From the NCBI RefSeq assembly GCF_004000945.1, contig NZ_BIMF01000009.1:170289-234288 (forward strand): DNA of 64,000 bases, written 5' to 3'. This document shows positions 18,347 to 27,452 of this stretch, piece by piece. The stretch is from Paenibacillus lautus NBRC 15380. GTDB lineage: Bacteria > Bacillota > Bacilli > Paenibacillales > Paenibacillaceae. The notes under the pieces were generated by a model. The model did not search any database, had not been told where the DNA came from, and was given only the letters and a program-made list of their open reading frames with translations. Position 1 is the stretch's first letter, and each line of letters starts with the position of its first letter. The position numbers were made by a program, and so were the translations under genes.

Positions 18347-19780
18347 TCAGGATATCCAGCGTGGGATCATGGACTCTTCAAGCGAACCGGGCCTCGAAAG
18401 CTCACTTCGCAGCAAGTCTCTAATAAACTCCGGCAGCATATATACCGTATCCTTACCAAGTGACAACGACTCATATCCGATTTTGAAAGTGAACATGTCG
18501 AGTGTTCCCACCTTGTATTCTCGTTGCGGCTCTAGCCGTTGTCCCTTCATAGAGATATGCGTGATCTTGCGATAAGGCTCTCCGTTCTTGTCATAGTGAA
18601 TCTTCAATCCATCAACAGCCAGGCCGCCTAATATATAACCGCGGAAGCCAAAGCCCAGTATCTTCTTCCCGCTGAACTCCTGGAGCAGGCTTTCCTCAAG
18701 TGCTTGATAGATATGTTCTCCGCGCAGCTTCACTACGCAGGGATTAATCGGGGACGGGCACAGGCCATGCAGCATACCGGTGCTGATCTCGCCCTCCGGC
18801 AGCGGTCCGAGCAGCTGCCCTGAGTTAACGATGGCAAAATCGGCATTCGTGTGCTGCAGCACGGCCTGAGCCAGCAGGTTCGCAAACGGCGACTCCTCCT
18901 CATAGTGAATGGGCAGACTACGGTCAATAACGGCTACGGCCTCCGTTAATTTCTCCCTTGCCAGCTCATGGTGTCTCATGATCGCCTGCTCTACGATGGG
19001 TTCCATCAAGTTTTTATCCACGGGCAGCAGACTTCCCTCTATACAGGTAAAGCGATCTTCTGCATGACTGCGCTGCATGACGAGACGACCTACATATTGT
19101 CCGAATTTGCCTGCACCGCAGACGGCTGTCTTCCCGATCATCAGAGGCTCCTCGAGGATATGATGGGTGTGACCGCCAAGAATAACATCAATTCCCTCAA
19201 CATTTTCTGCTAATCTTTTATCAATCGTTAGTCCTAAATGGGATAAAACGATCGTGATATCACACTGGCCCTGAAGCGCCCGCACTTGCTCGGCAATAGC
19301 CTGCACCGGATCTCCGGCTTCCCAGCCTAACAATTGATAAAATCCTGCAAAAGCAGCCGTTGCGCCGGTAAGCCCGATCCGAATGCCTTCTCGTTCCAGG
19401 ATCACATTAGGCTTCATCCATGGAGGAGGATCACCGCTCTTTGTCTCACTTATGTTGCAGCACACAACGGGACACTGCAGTCCGGCGTATACGCTCTCCA
19501 GAACATCATACGAAATGGTGAGCCCTTCGTTATTGCCAATCGTAATGGCGTCGTATCCTGTCAAATTAATGACATCCACATTGGCTTGGCCCATGGTGCC
19601 TTCTGTTTCCACGGATGCCCGGTCCATATGATCACCGATATCCAGTACGATTGCCCCATCACCGGCAGCCGTCTTTTCCCGGGAAATAAGTGCCGCCACA
19701 TTACTCATCATTTCAAAATGGCTGTGTATATCGTTGGTATACAATATCGTCAGCTTCTGTTTGTTGCTTCCTAACCCCAT
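18347..19780 (-). CDS. yunD: YunD-type metallophosphatase / 5'-nucleotidase
   Basis: A 477-residue binuclear metallophosphoesterase of the 5'-nucleotidase/UshA family. The N-terminal catalytic domain has YTNDIHSHFE (metal ligands Asp and His), DIGDHMDR, GNNE and LGGHTHH; the C-terminal nucleotide-binding domain (about 300-470) follows. There is no signal peptide, unlike secreted UshA, so it is probably cytosolic, as proposed for YunD. In Bacillus yunD is next to yunC; here a yunC-like gene lies 11 kb away at 30906. Substrate not determined. Confidence 0.85.
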   Translation of the reverse strand: MGLGSNKQKLTILYTNDIHSHFEMMSNVAALISREKTAAGDGAIVLDIGDHMDRASVETEGTMGQANVDVINLTGYDAITIGNNEGLTISYDVLESVYAGLQCPVVCCNISETKSGDPPPWMKPNVILEREGIRIGLTGATAAFAGFYQLLGWEAGDPVQAIAEQVRALQGQCDITIVLSHLGLTIDKRLAENVEGIDVILGGHTHHILEEPLMIGKTAVCGAGKFGQYVGRLVMQRSHAEDRFTCIEGSLLPVDKNLMEPIVEQAIMRHHELAREKLTEAVAVIDRSLPIHYEEESPFANLLAQAVLQHTNADFAIVNSGQLLGPLPEGEISTGMLHGLCPSPINPCVVKLRGEHIYQALEESLLQEFSGKKILGFGFRGYILGGLAVDGLKIHYDKNGEPYRKITHISMKGQRLEPQREYKVGTLDMFTFKIGYESLSLGKDTVYMLPEFIRDLLRSELSRPGSLEESMIPRWIS

Positions 19781-19893
19781 CTGGCGGCCCCCTCCCCAAG
19801 TTCGTTATTCGATAATTTCCGGTCTTACAAGCATAACATTTTAGCGAAGAATATGGTATATTGTAGCCCATAAGAATTACGAGGTGATGAAGA

Positions 19894-20631
19894 ATGTCAA
19901 CAACCATTTCGATATTACTATTTGCAGGATTAGCTGATCGGATCGGCACAGCTTCGCTTACATTCAACGTACCGGGCTTTCCCCTTACAGCCGGGGAATT
20001 AAAGCTGCTGCTTGGTGAAGCTTATCCTGATGCCAAATCCCAGATTGCCACGGCTTTTGTCGCGGTCAATCAAGAGTATGCGCCTTCGGAACAGCTTATT
20101 CAGAGCGGCGACGAGGTAGCTCTGATTCCCCCTGTGTCCGGTGGTGACGGATCCGCCCCGCAAGACTCCGGATCCAGGTCCTCGGCAGATGGGAAGTGCT
20201 CTATATCCTACGACCCGCTGTCCGTAGAAGCAACCATTGCCAAAGTTCATCATGATAATCATGGAGCAACCCTTTCCTTTGTAGGTACAACGCGAGAGAT
20301 GACTGGCCAGATGAGAACGGTTACGCTGGAGTATGAAGCATACATCCCGATGGCGCTAAAAGAGATGCAGCAAATATGCGCGGAGATCTTTCGACAATGG
20401 CCCGGCACGGAATGTGCGATTTCCCACCGTATCGGTACGGTCGGTATTGGAGAAACCAGTGTGGTTATCGCTGTATCCTCCCCGCATCGAAATGCATGTT
20501 ATGAGGCCAGTCGTTATGCCATTGAACAATTGAAGCAATCCGTTCCAATCTGGAAGAAAGAGATCTGGGACGATGGTTCGGAATGGAAAGGACCGCAGAC
20601 CGGACCCTGGGACCCAACCGTTAGGCAATAA
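19894..20631 (+). CDS. MoaD-MoaE fusion, molybdopterin synthase
   Basis: A 245-residue protein joining both subunits of molybdopterin synthase, which inserts two sulfurs into precursor Z (cPMP). Residues 1-84 are the ubiquitin-like MoaD part, ending PPVSGG (Gly83-Gly84), the motif that is normally the free C terminus carrying the thiocarboxylate. After a linker of about 18 residues (85-102), the MoaE part runs to the end with FVGTTRE, the HRIG segment, and PIWKKEIWDDG holding the catalytic lysine pair. RBS GAGGTGATG. No other moa gene is adjacent. Because the GG is internal, cleavage is probably needed, as described for mycobacterial MoaX. Confidence 0.93.
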   Translation: MSTTISILLFAGLADRIGTASLTFNVPGFPLTAGELKLLLGEAYPDAKSQIATAFVAVNQEYAPSEQLIQSGDEVALIPPVSGGDGSAPQDSGSRSSADGKCSISYDPLSVEATIAKVHHDNHGATLSFVGTTREMTGQMRTVTLEYEAYIPMALKEMQQICAEIFRQWPGTECAISHRIGTVGIGETSVVIAVSSPHRNACYEASRYAIEQLKQSVPIWKKEIWDDGSEWKGPQTGPWDPTVRQ

Positions 20632-20718
20632 GTCATGATTACTCATTGTAAAACCATAATTTTCTTGCTAAGATAGTTTTGATCTTTTTACTTATATAAG
20701 GGCAAGAGGTGCAATGAT

Positions 20719-21765
20719 TTGAGAGTACATGTCACGGACCTGATACCCGGTGATCAAATGCAGCATGATGCTTACAACACAAACGGCGTTCATGTTCTAC
20801 AAAAAGGAGCAACCCTTCGTTTTGAGGATATATCCAAGCTGCTGCAGCACGGTATCGATTACATAGAAATAAAGCCACGGGCACTGTCTGTATCCCTCGA
20901 TTCATCATCTGAAATTTCAGATTCATACAACAAGGTTAAACCCCATTTCAATCTTGCGTTTGACGGGTGCTCCACCTTATTTGCGGAAGCGTCACAAACC
21001 GGTAGATTCAATGAGTCCGTTGTGGACGATGTTTTCAAACCCTTAGTCGGCTCTCTGAATGAGCATACGGATGTTGTCTCCCTGCTTTTGCTTTTTAATG
21101 GCACAGACGATTATACCTACAGGCACTCGATTCAAGTTGGAATGTTATCGTATTACATCGCGGATTGGATGGGTTATTCCGACAAGGAAGCATATGAAAT
21201 CGGCAAAGCCGGTTATCTCCATGACATCGGCAAAAGCAAGATTTCTAGGGATATACTGGACAAGCCAGGCAAGCTGACTTCTGAAGAATATGAGGAAGTG
21301 AAGCTGCATACCATCTATGGTTATGAGATGATCTCTGAATCCATGGATGATAAAGTTACCGCTATAGTCGCGCTCCAGCACCATGAACGGGATGACGCTT
21401 CCGGGTACCCACGAGCGCTCCATGCCGACCAGATTCATCCATACTCTCATATTTGCGCTGTAGCCGACGTATACAGTGCGATGACAACGAATCGGGTCTA
21501 TCAATCCAAGCAGCAGCTGTTAACCGTACTTCGGGAGCTGTATCGTCTTAGTTTCGGTAAGCTGAACGGCAGGCCGACGCATGCCTTCATCCAGCAGATG
21601 CTGCCGAACTTTATCGGCAAAAAGGTTCTGCTGACTACTGGCGAATCCGGCATTATCGTTATGAACAATCCTTCGGATTACTTCCGTCCGCTTGTGAAGA
21701 CCGAGGATCGATTCATCGACCTCTCCAAAGAGTACAATACCGAGATCCAAGAGATTCTTCTGTAA
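20719..21765 (+). CDS. HD-GYP domain c-di-GMP phosphodiesterase-like protein
   Basis: A 348-residue protein with TTG start at 20719 behind AAGAGGTG. The layout matches the HD-GYP protein at 16258-17343: an N-terminal domain (VTDLIPGDQM) and an HD-GYP domain (about 110-290) with YLHDIGKSKIS, HHERDDASGYP and VADVYSAMTTNRVY. In the GYP signature Ser replaces the usual first Gly (ASGYP), a common variant; metal ligands are intact. Followed by a terminator at 21807. Likely cytosolic c-di-GMP hydrolase; the output process is unknown. Confidence 0.9.
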   Translation: MRVHVTDLIPGDQMQHDAYNTNGVHVLQKGATLRFEDISKLLQHGIDYIEIKPRALSVSLDSSSEISDSYNKVKPHFNLAFDGCSTLFAEASQTGRFNESVVDDVFKPLVGSLNEHTDVVSLLLLFNGTDDYTYRHSIQVGMLSYYIADWMGYSDKEAYEIGKAGYLHDIGKSKISRDILDKPGKLTSEEYEEVKLHTIYGYEMISESMDDKVTAIVALQHHERDDASGYPRALHADQIHPYSHICAVADVYSAMTTNRVYQSKQQLLTVLRELYRLSFGKLNGRPTHAFIQQMLPNFIGKKVLLTTGESGIIVMNNPSDYFRPLVKTEDRFIDLSKEYNTEIQEILL

Positions 21766-21806
21766 CCGGCGTTTTCGCCTAGCCTCTTCCCTTAAATAGC
21801 CCGTAT

Positions 21807-21841
21807 AAACCGTCAGGCTTGTATGCTGGCGGTTTTTTTGC
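21807..21841 (+). terminator. Intrinsic terminator after the HD-GYP gene
   Basis: Arms ACCGTCAG and CTGGCGGT (one G-T wobble) with a 9-base loop, followed by TTTTTTT. Confidence 0.85.
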
Positions 21842-21974
21842 GTGCTTTTGTGACATTTCCATATCCCCTCATTCTTGATTTCTGGCAAAATAAAACGCGT
21901 GTCCTGTCGAGACGGCTCACGCCACGCAACCATAAAAGTCACAATAAGCCAACATAGCGTAATCATCCAAGCAT

Positions 21975-22017
21975 AAAAAAAAGGAGCAAACCACTCGTGC
22001 CCGAGTGATTTGCCCCC
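21975..22017 (-). terminator. Terminator of the suf operon
   Basis: Minus-strand hairpin with 15-base arms (GGGGCAAATCACTCG and partner, two mismatches), 4-base loop and a run of eight T. It lies just after the sufB stop. Confidence 0.9.
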
Positions 22018-22035
22018 TGTGTATATAAGAACTAT

Positions 22036-23433
22036 TTAGCCGATACTGCCTTCCATTTCGAACTTGATGAGTCGATTCATCTCAACGGCATACTCCATCG
22101 GAAGTTCTTTGGTGAATGGCTCGATGAAGCCCATAACGATCATTTGCGTAGCTTCAGACTGGCTAAGGCCACGACTCATGAGGTAGAACAATTGTTCCTC
22201 GGACACCTTGGATACGGTCGCTTCATGCTCCAGCGTAATGTTGTCATTCTTGATCTCGTTGTAAGGAATCGTATCAGACGTCGATTCATTATCGAGGATG
22301 AGTGTATCACACTGGATGTTGGCTTTCGCGCCTTCTGCATTGCGGCCAAAGGAAGCCAGTCCACGGTACGTTACTTTACCGCCATGCTTACTGATGGACT
22401 TGGATACGATGGTAGAAGTGGTGTCCGGTGCCAAGTGAATCATTTTGGCTCCTGCATCCTGATGCTGGCCTTTGCCTGCCACAGCGATGGACAATACCAT
22501 CCCTTTTGCACCGCGACCCTTCAGAATAACGGCAGGATATTTCATTGTCAGCTTGGAACCGATATTGCCGTCAACCCATTCCATTGTTGCATTCTCTTCA
22601 GCAACAGCACGCTTGGTCACGAGGTTGTAGATGTTCGGCGCCCAGTTCTGAATGGTTGTATAGCGAACGCGTGCATTCTTTTTACAGATGATCTCTACTA
22701 CCGCACTATGAAGCGAGTTCGTGCTGTAGATCGGAGCCGTACATCCTTCTACGTAGTGCACGAAGCTGTCTTCGTCCGCAATGATCAGCGTACGTTCGAA
22801 CTGACCCATGTTCTCGGAATTGATACGGAAATACGCTTGCAGCGGAATTTCACATTTCACGCCTTTTGGAACATAGATGAAGCTTCCGCCAGACCATACA
22901 GCACTGTTCAGCGCGGCGAATTTGTTATCCGTTGGAGGCACTACCGTTGCAAAGTATTCTCTCAAGATTTCCGGATGCTCTCTGAGAGCCGTATCGGTAT
23001 CCATGAAGATAACGCCCTGATCCTCAAGATCCTTTTGCATGTTATGGTAAACAACTTCGGATTCGTACTGTGCGGATACACCCGCCAGGAACTTCTGCTC
23101 TGCTTCCGGAATACCCAATTTATCAAAGGTTTCCTTGATCTCGGTAGGTACTTCCTCCCAAGTCTTGCCTTGCTTGTCGGAAGGTCTTACATAGTACTGG
23201 ATATCGTTGAAATCCAGCTCGTCGAGATCGCCGCCCCAGCGAGGCATTGGCATTTTCTCAAACTGCTCCAGTGCTTTCAAACGGAATTCCAGCATCCATT
23301 CCGGCTCGTTCTTGATTTTGGAAATTTCCATAACTACTTCACGCGTCAAACCTTTGCCGGTCTGGAAAATAGCTTTGTGCTCGTCACGGAAACCATATTT
23401 ATACTCTTCAATTTCTGGTGCTTTTTTAGCCAT
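22036..23433 (-). CDS. sufB: Fe-S cluster assembly scaffold SufB
   Basis: A 465-residue SufB, the core scaffold subunit of the SUF iron-sulfur assembly complex (SufBCD). Typical features: YGFRDEHKAIF near the N terminus, the right-handed beta-helix core, VEGCTAP with the conserved Cys, and the C-terminal helical part ending GLSQSEATQMIVMGFIEPF, shared with SufD. Last gene of sufCDSUB, 33 bases after sufU, followed directly by a strong terminator. Length is normal for Bacillales. In Gram-positives this is the main, usually essential, Fe-S pathway. Confidence 0.97.
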   Translation of the reverse strand: MAKKAPEIEEYKYGFRDEHKAIFQTGKGLTREVVMEISKIKNEPEWMLEFRLKALEQFEKMPMPRWGGDLDELDFNDIQYYVRPSDKQGKTWEEVPTEIKETFDKLGIPEAEQKFLAGVSAQYESEVVYHNMQKDLEDQGVIFMDTDTALREHPEILREYFATVVPPTDNKFAALNSAVWSGGSFIYVPKGVKCEIPLQAYFRINSENMGQFERTLIIADEDSFVHYVEGCTAPIYSTNSLHSAVVEIICKKNARVRYTTIQNWAPNIYNLVTKRAVAEENATMEWVDGNIGSKLTMKYPAVILKGRGAKGMVLSIAVAGKGQHQDAGAKMIHLAPDTTSTIVSKSISKHGGKVTYRGLASFGRNAEGAKANIQCDTLILDNESTSDTIPYNEIKNDNITLEHEATVSKVSEEQLFYLMSRGLSQSEATQMIVMGFIEPFTKELPMEYAVEMNRLIKFEMEGSIG

Positions 23434-23466
23434 TTAACTTACCTCCCTATCGATCTATTCATTCGC

Positions 23467-23892
23467 TTACTTCGCGTCTATTCCTTTTCGGAGTGCGTTC
23501 CACGCAAGTGTTGCGCATTTAATGCGTGCAGGAAACTTGTTGACACCGGATAGGGCTTCAATATCCTCGTACTCGTCAAAATCTACGGCCTCGCCTTTCA
23601 TAAGGGAGGAGAAGCGGTCCGCCAGACTGATCGCTTCATCCAGCGTTCTGCCTTTTACGGCGTCCGTCATCATCGAAGCGGAAGACATGCTGATGGAGCA
23701 GCCTTCCCCCGTATATTTGGCATCGGCTACCACGCCGTTCTCTACCTTAAGTTGCAAGGAAATACGATCTCCGCAAGTCGGATTGTTCAAATCGATGGTT
23801 ACTGCATCTTCTTCAAACTTGCCGCGATTGCGGGGGTTCTTATAATGATCCATGATGACACGTCTGTACAAATCGTCAAGTTGCATCGCCAA
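23467..23892 (-). CDS. sufU: SufU, zinc-dependent sulfurtransferase of the SUF system
   Basis: A 141-residue SufU, which accepts persulfide sulfur from SufS and passes it to SufBCD. It has the NPTCGD, GEGCSISMSSASMM and IKCATLAW motifs, giving the three conserved cysteines that with an Asp bind zinc in Bacillus SufU. The 18-20 residue insertion typical of SufU versus IscU is present between the second and third Cys. Its start overlaps the end of sufS by 17 bases, so translation is coupled. Confidence 0.96.
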   Translation of the reverse strand: MAMQLDDLYRRVIMDHYKNPRNRGKFEEDAVTIDLNNPTCGDRISLQLKVENGVVADAKYTGEGCSISMSSASMMTDAVKGRTLDEAISLADRFSSLMKGEAVDFDEYEDIEALSGVNKFPARIKCATLAWNALRKGIDAK

Positions 23893-25096
23893 AATACTCC
23901 TTTGTCTGGATTAAGGCGCTAACTAATCGATCAACGTCCTCTTCTGTATTATACAGATAAAAGCTCGCGCGTGCCGTAGAGGATACTTTTAACCAACGCA
24001 TAAGCGGTTGACAGCAATGATGTCCTGCACGAATCGCAATCCCCTGTGCATCCAGCACCGTGGCCACGTCATGCGGGTGCACGTCGCCAAGGTTAAAGGT
24101 AACGAGGCCCACTTTTCGCTCACGGGGGCCGTAAATGGAAATGCCTTCGATCTCGGAGATGCGGTTCATGGCGTAAGCCGCAAGCTGCGTCTCATGCTGC
24201 TCGATGGCATCCATTCCGATTTCCTCCAGGAAATCGATGGCAGCGCCCAAACCGACAGCCCCTGCAATGATAGGCGTCCCCCCCTCAAACTTCCAAGGGA
24301 GCTCCTTCCAGTTCGATTCGTACAATCCAACATCATTGATCATTTCTCCGCCGAATTCGATCGGCTCCATTGATTCCAGCAGCGCCTTCTTGCCGTATAA
24401 TGCGCCGATACCTGTTGGAGCACACATCTTATGGCCGGACAAAGCGTAGAAATCGCAATCCAGATCCTGGACGTCCACTTTCATATGCGGTGTGCTTTGC
24501 GCACCGTCAACCACAATGACGGCACCATGACGGTGCGCGATTTCCGCAATTTGTTTTACGGGATGCACAACGCCCATGACGTTGGATACGTAAGCGATGG
24601 CTACAACCTTGGTCCGTTCGGTAACGAGTGCCTCCACATCTTCGACACGGATCGTGCCGTCAGGCTGCAGAGGAATATATTTCAGCGTAGCGCCAACGGC
24701 GATAGCCGCCTGCTGCCACGGTATGAGATTACTGTGATGCTCCATTTCCGTCAGGACAATTTCATCCCCAGGACCGCAAACAGAGCGAGCGTAGGACGAA
24801 GCTACCAGATTCAGGGCCGTCGTCGTACCGCGGGTGAAAATAATTTGCTCCGAACTCTCGGCATTAATGAAACGGGCAACCTTCTCCCTGGCTCCTTCAT
24901 AAGCATCGGTAGCACGGCTGCCGAGTGTATGAACCCCGCGGTGTACATTGGAGTTTTCCCACTCGTAGTACCGCTTGATAGCATCTATGACCACCTGCGG
25001 CTTTTGCGATGTCGCGGCATTGTCGAGATATACCAGCGGATGTCCGTTGATCTCCTGATGAAGAATGGGAAATTGCTCACGGACAGAGGCGATCAT
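23876..25096 (-). CDS. sufS: Cysteine desulfurase SufS
   Basis: A 406-residue PLP-dependent group II cysteine desulfurase supplying sulfur to SufU. Signatures: YLDNAATSQKP at the N terminus, VDGAQSTPHM, the PLP-lysine segment YALSGHKMCAPTG, and active-site cysteine in RAGHHCCQPLM with the short group II loop. Overlaps sufD by 4 bases and sufU by 17 bases. A long open frame on the opposite strand of this gene is judged a shadow. Confidence 0.97.
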   Translation of the reverse strand: MIASVREQFPILHQEINGHPLVYLDNAATSQKPQVVIDAIKRYYEWENSNVHRGVHTLGSRATDAYEGAREKVARFINAESSEQIIFTRGTTTALNLVASSYARSVCGPGDEIVLTEMEHHSNLIPWQQAAIAVGATLKYIPLQPDGTIRVEDVEALVTERTKVVAIAYVSNVMGVVHPVKQIAEIAHRHGAVIVVDGAQSTPHMKVDVQDLDCDFYALSGHKMCAPTGIGALYGKKALLESMEPIEFGGEMINDVGLYESNWKELPWKFEGGTPIIAGAVGLGAAIDFLEEIGMDAIEQHETQLAAYAMNRISEIEGISIYGPRERKVGLVTFNLGDVHPHDVATVLDAQGIAIRAGHHCCQPLMRWLKVSSTARASFYLYNTEEDVDRLVSALIQTKEYFGDAT

Positions 25097-26397
25097 TGTC
25101 CCAGCTTCCTTTCAACGAGCCCCTGCAGTTGGTCACGAAGTCCCTCAAGCGGAATTTCGCTGACAACCGGAGCCAAGAAGCCGTAAATAATCAAGGATTC
25201 TGCCACGGTACGCGAGATACCGCGGGACATCAGGTAGTAAATTTGCTCCTGATTCACTTGTCCTACGGACGCTGCGTGTCCAGCTGTTACATCATCCTCG
25301 TCAATCAACAGAATCGGGTTCGCGTCGCCGCGAGCTTTCGGGCTGAGCATCAACACGCGCTCGGTCTGTTGTCCGTCCGCCTTCGTTGCACCCTTCTCGA
25401 TCTTGGTAATTCCGTTGATGATGGCTTGTGCCTCTTCGCGCATGACTGCACGGGTGATCATCTGGGACGCCGAGCTCTTGCCGAAATGCTTCGCTTGGGT
25501 AGTGTAATTGATCTTCTGGGAGCCGGAGCCGACCGCGATGACTTTCGCATCGGATGTTGAACCGTTGCCCTTCAGAATACTCATGGTATCGCTAGCTGTA
25601 TCGCCATCGTTCATCTCGCCAACGATCCACTCGATCGAAGCGTCATTGTCCAGCACCGCACGACGGAATGTAACATCGGTTGCTTCGCCAGCCAATTGGT
25701 GAACGGAAGCATAACGCACCTTCGCTCCGTTTTTAACGAAGACTTCCACCGCTCCGTTATGGGTCACCGGCGCAGCCAGGGAATCCGATACGTAGTTGTC
25801 TACATAAGTGATCTGACTGTTCGCTTCGGCTACGACCAACACATGCGGAGCAAATGTGGCTTCGGCATCATCCGTCAGCATAACCGCCTGCAGAGGGACA
25901 TCGACCTCCACATTCTTAGGAACATAGAGGAACACCCCGCCGTTCCATACAGCAGCATGCAGAGCGGCCATCGAATGCTCGTCATTCTTAAGCGCTTGAT
26001 GCAGATAAGGTTTAACCAAATCCGCGTGTTCTTTAACCGCTGTTTCCAAATCGGTGAAAATGACGCCTTTGGCAGCCAGTTCCGGAGCCAGACTTACATG
26101 TACGGTTCCCGAGTTGCGTTGAATAACCAGGCCGCCTTCTCTTGAACCTTCGACAAGTTTGGCTACCTGCTCAGGCAATTCGTCCAGGGAAGCAAGTTTG
26201 CTGCTCTCTTTATATTCACCATAACTTTGAATGTTCCAGCGCTCGATGCGTTGTTTCTCCAGCTTGGGCAGTTCCAACTGGCCAGCCAGTTCCAGAGAAG
26301 CCAGACGGCTGTCTGTCAGCCAGGCCGGTTCCTGTTTACTTTCGGACAATGCCTTCAGAGCCTCAGCGTTGACCGGAAGAATGGTTTGTGTAGTCAT
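25093..26397 (-). CDS. sufD: Fe-S cluster assembly protein SufD
   Basis: A 434-residue SufD, partner of SufB and SufC. N-terminal helical region with RIERWNIQSYG, central beta-helix, and the C-terminal GHAASVGQVNQEQIYYLMSRG segment, where the conserved histidine lies. Second gene of the operon, 22 bases after sufC, and its stop overlaps sufS. Known role: supports iron entry and cluster assembly on SufB. Confidence 0.97.
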   Translation of the reverse strand: MTTQTILPVNAEALKALSESKQEPAWLTDSRLASLELAGQLELPKLEKQRIERWNIQSYGEYKESSKLASLDELPEQVAKLVEGSREGGLVIQRNSGTVHVSLAPELAAKGVIFTDLETAVKEHADLVKPYLHQALKNDEHSMAALHAAVWNGGVFLYVPKNVEVDVPLQAVMLTDDAEATFAPHVLVVAEANSQITYVDNYVSDSLAAPVTHNGAVEVFVKNGAKVRYASVHQLAGEATDVTFRRAVLDNDASIEWIVGEMNDGDTASDTMSILKGNGSTSDAKVIAVGSGSQKINYTTQAKHFGKSSASQMITRAVMREEAQAIINGITKIEKGATKADGQQTERVLMLSPKARGDANPILLIDEDDVTAGHAASVGQVNQEQIYYLMSRGISRTVAESLIIYGFLAPVVSEIPLEGLRDQLQGLVERKLGQ

Positions 26398-26419
26398 ATC
26401 GTTTCCTCCTCCCGTCTAT

Positions 26420-27202
26420 TTACGCGTCTTGACCTACAGTTTCATCAGTAATGCCCAGCTCTTCCTTAATCCAGTCATAACCTTCTGCCTCCAGGCGTTG
26501 TGCCAGTTCAGGACCGCCGGATTTTACGATGCGTCCTTGCATCATCACGTGAACGTAATCTGGAGTGATATAGTTAAGCAAACGCTGATAGTGGGTAATA
26601 ATCAAGAAACCGCGTTCTTCGGATTTCATGGCATTTACACCGTTCGCTACAATTCTCAAAGCATCGATATCAAGACCGGAGTCGATTTCGTCAAGCACAA
26701 CGATTTTCGGGTCCAGCATCATCATTTGCAGGATTTCGTTACGTTTCTTCTCACCGCCGGAGAAACCTTCGTTCAGGTAACGGTGAGCGAACTCAGGATT
26801 CATCTCAAGCTCCTTCATTTTGCCTTCCATTTGACGAATGAACTTGATCAGGGAAATCTCATTGCCTTCACCGCGGCGTGCGTTGATGGAACTGCGCAGG
26901 AAGTCGGAGTTCGTAACGCCGGCGATTTCGCTCGGATATTGCATGGCCAGGAACAGACCTGCGAGTGCGCGCTCGTCAACTTCCATCTCCAGCACGTCTT
27001 CATCGTTAAGCAATACTTTACCTTCTGTAACTTCATATTTAGGATGCCCCATCAACGCGGAAGCCAAAGTACTTTTGCCTGTACCGTTTGGTCCCATGAT
27101 GGCATGAACTTCTCCGCCCTTCATCTCAAGGTTGATACCTTTAAGGATCTCCTTGCCTTCGATTGTTGCTTTCAATCCTTCAATGACAAACTTGGTTGAC
27201 AT
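26420..27202 (-). CDS. sufC: Fe-S assembly ATPase SufC
   Basis: A 260-residue ABC-type ATPase of the SufBCD complex. Walker A GPNGTGKST (about 37-45), Q-loop region, ABC signature FSGGEKKRNEI, Walker B VVLDEIDSGLD, and the switch histidine in IITHYQR. First gene of sufCDSUB; ATG follows GGAGGG by 8 bases. Fur/PerR-like boxes lie about 100-130 bases upstream, pointing to iron or peroxide control. Confidence 0.97.
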   Translation of the reverse strand: MSTKFVIEGLKATIEGKEILKGINLEMKGGEVHAIMGPNGTGKSTLASALMGHPKYEVTEGKVLLNDEDVLEMEVDERALAGLFLAMQYPSEIAGVTNSDFLRSSINARRGEGNEISLIKFIRQMEGKMKELEMNPEFAHRYLNEGFSGGEKKRNEILQMMMLDPKIVVLDEIDSGLDIDALRIVANGVNAMKSEERGFLIITHYQRLLNYITPDYVHVMMQGRIVKSGGPELAQRLEAEGYDWIKEELGITDETVGQDA

Positions 27203-27298
27203 ATTAGATTCCCTCCGTTGAATAGGTAGTGTATTGTTGTCCTATATGATAACAGGATTGGACGCCCTGATTTCATAAAACAAAAAATAATTATTTAT

Positions 27299-27313
27299 TT
27301 ATAATCATTCTAA
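27299..27313. promoter_or_regulatory. PerR/Fur-type operator upstream of sufC
   Basis: TTATAATCATTCTAA matches the PerR-box consensus TTATAATNATTATAA at all but one defined position. It lies 97 bases before the sufC start in an AT-rich region. Confidence 0.55.
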
Positions 27314-27315
27314 AC

Positions 27316-27334
27316 TGATTATCAATGATTCTCA
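27316..27334. promoter_or_regulatory. Second Fur-family-like operator upstream of sufC
   Basis: TGATTATCAATGATTCTCA is an imperfect palindrome resembling the 19-base Fur box, 2 bases from the PerR-like box. The pair suggests side-by-side binding of Fur-family dimers. Confidence 0.45.
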
Positions 27335-27412
27335 AGCCATTTTATAATAAAATATGACGTATTTCAACCGGACAAGCGTTTTGCAGACAACATTCAGACA
27401 ACCGTAACAATT

Positions 27413-27452
27413 AAAAAACAGGCATGACCGATAGACCGGCCAAGCCTGTTTC
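27413..27452 (-). terminator. Terminator downstream of dps
   Basis: Hairpin with outer arms AACAGGC / GCCTGTT and inner GGTC/GACC pairing; T6 follows on the minus strand. It ends the dps transcript or a separate RNA in the 200-base gap. Confidence 0.75.

Noticed and set aside
22144..23553. Open frame of 469 codons on the plus strand opposite sufB
   Set aside because: Exact antisense of a well-conserved gene; no ribosome binding site, biased composition. A shadow caused by codon usage of sufB.
24431..25186. Open frame of 251 codons opposite sufS
   Set aside because: Antisense of a PLP enzyme with all motifs; no signals of its own.
26231..27199. Open frame of 322 codons opposite sufC and sufD
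   Set aside because: Antisense shadow that crosses the junction of two real genes.
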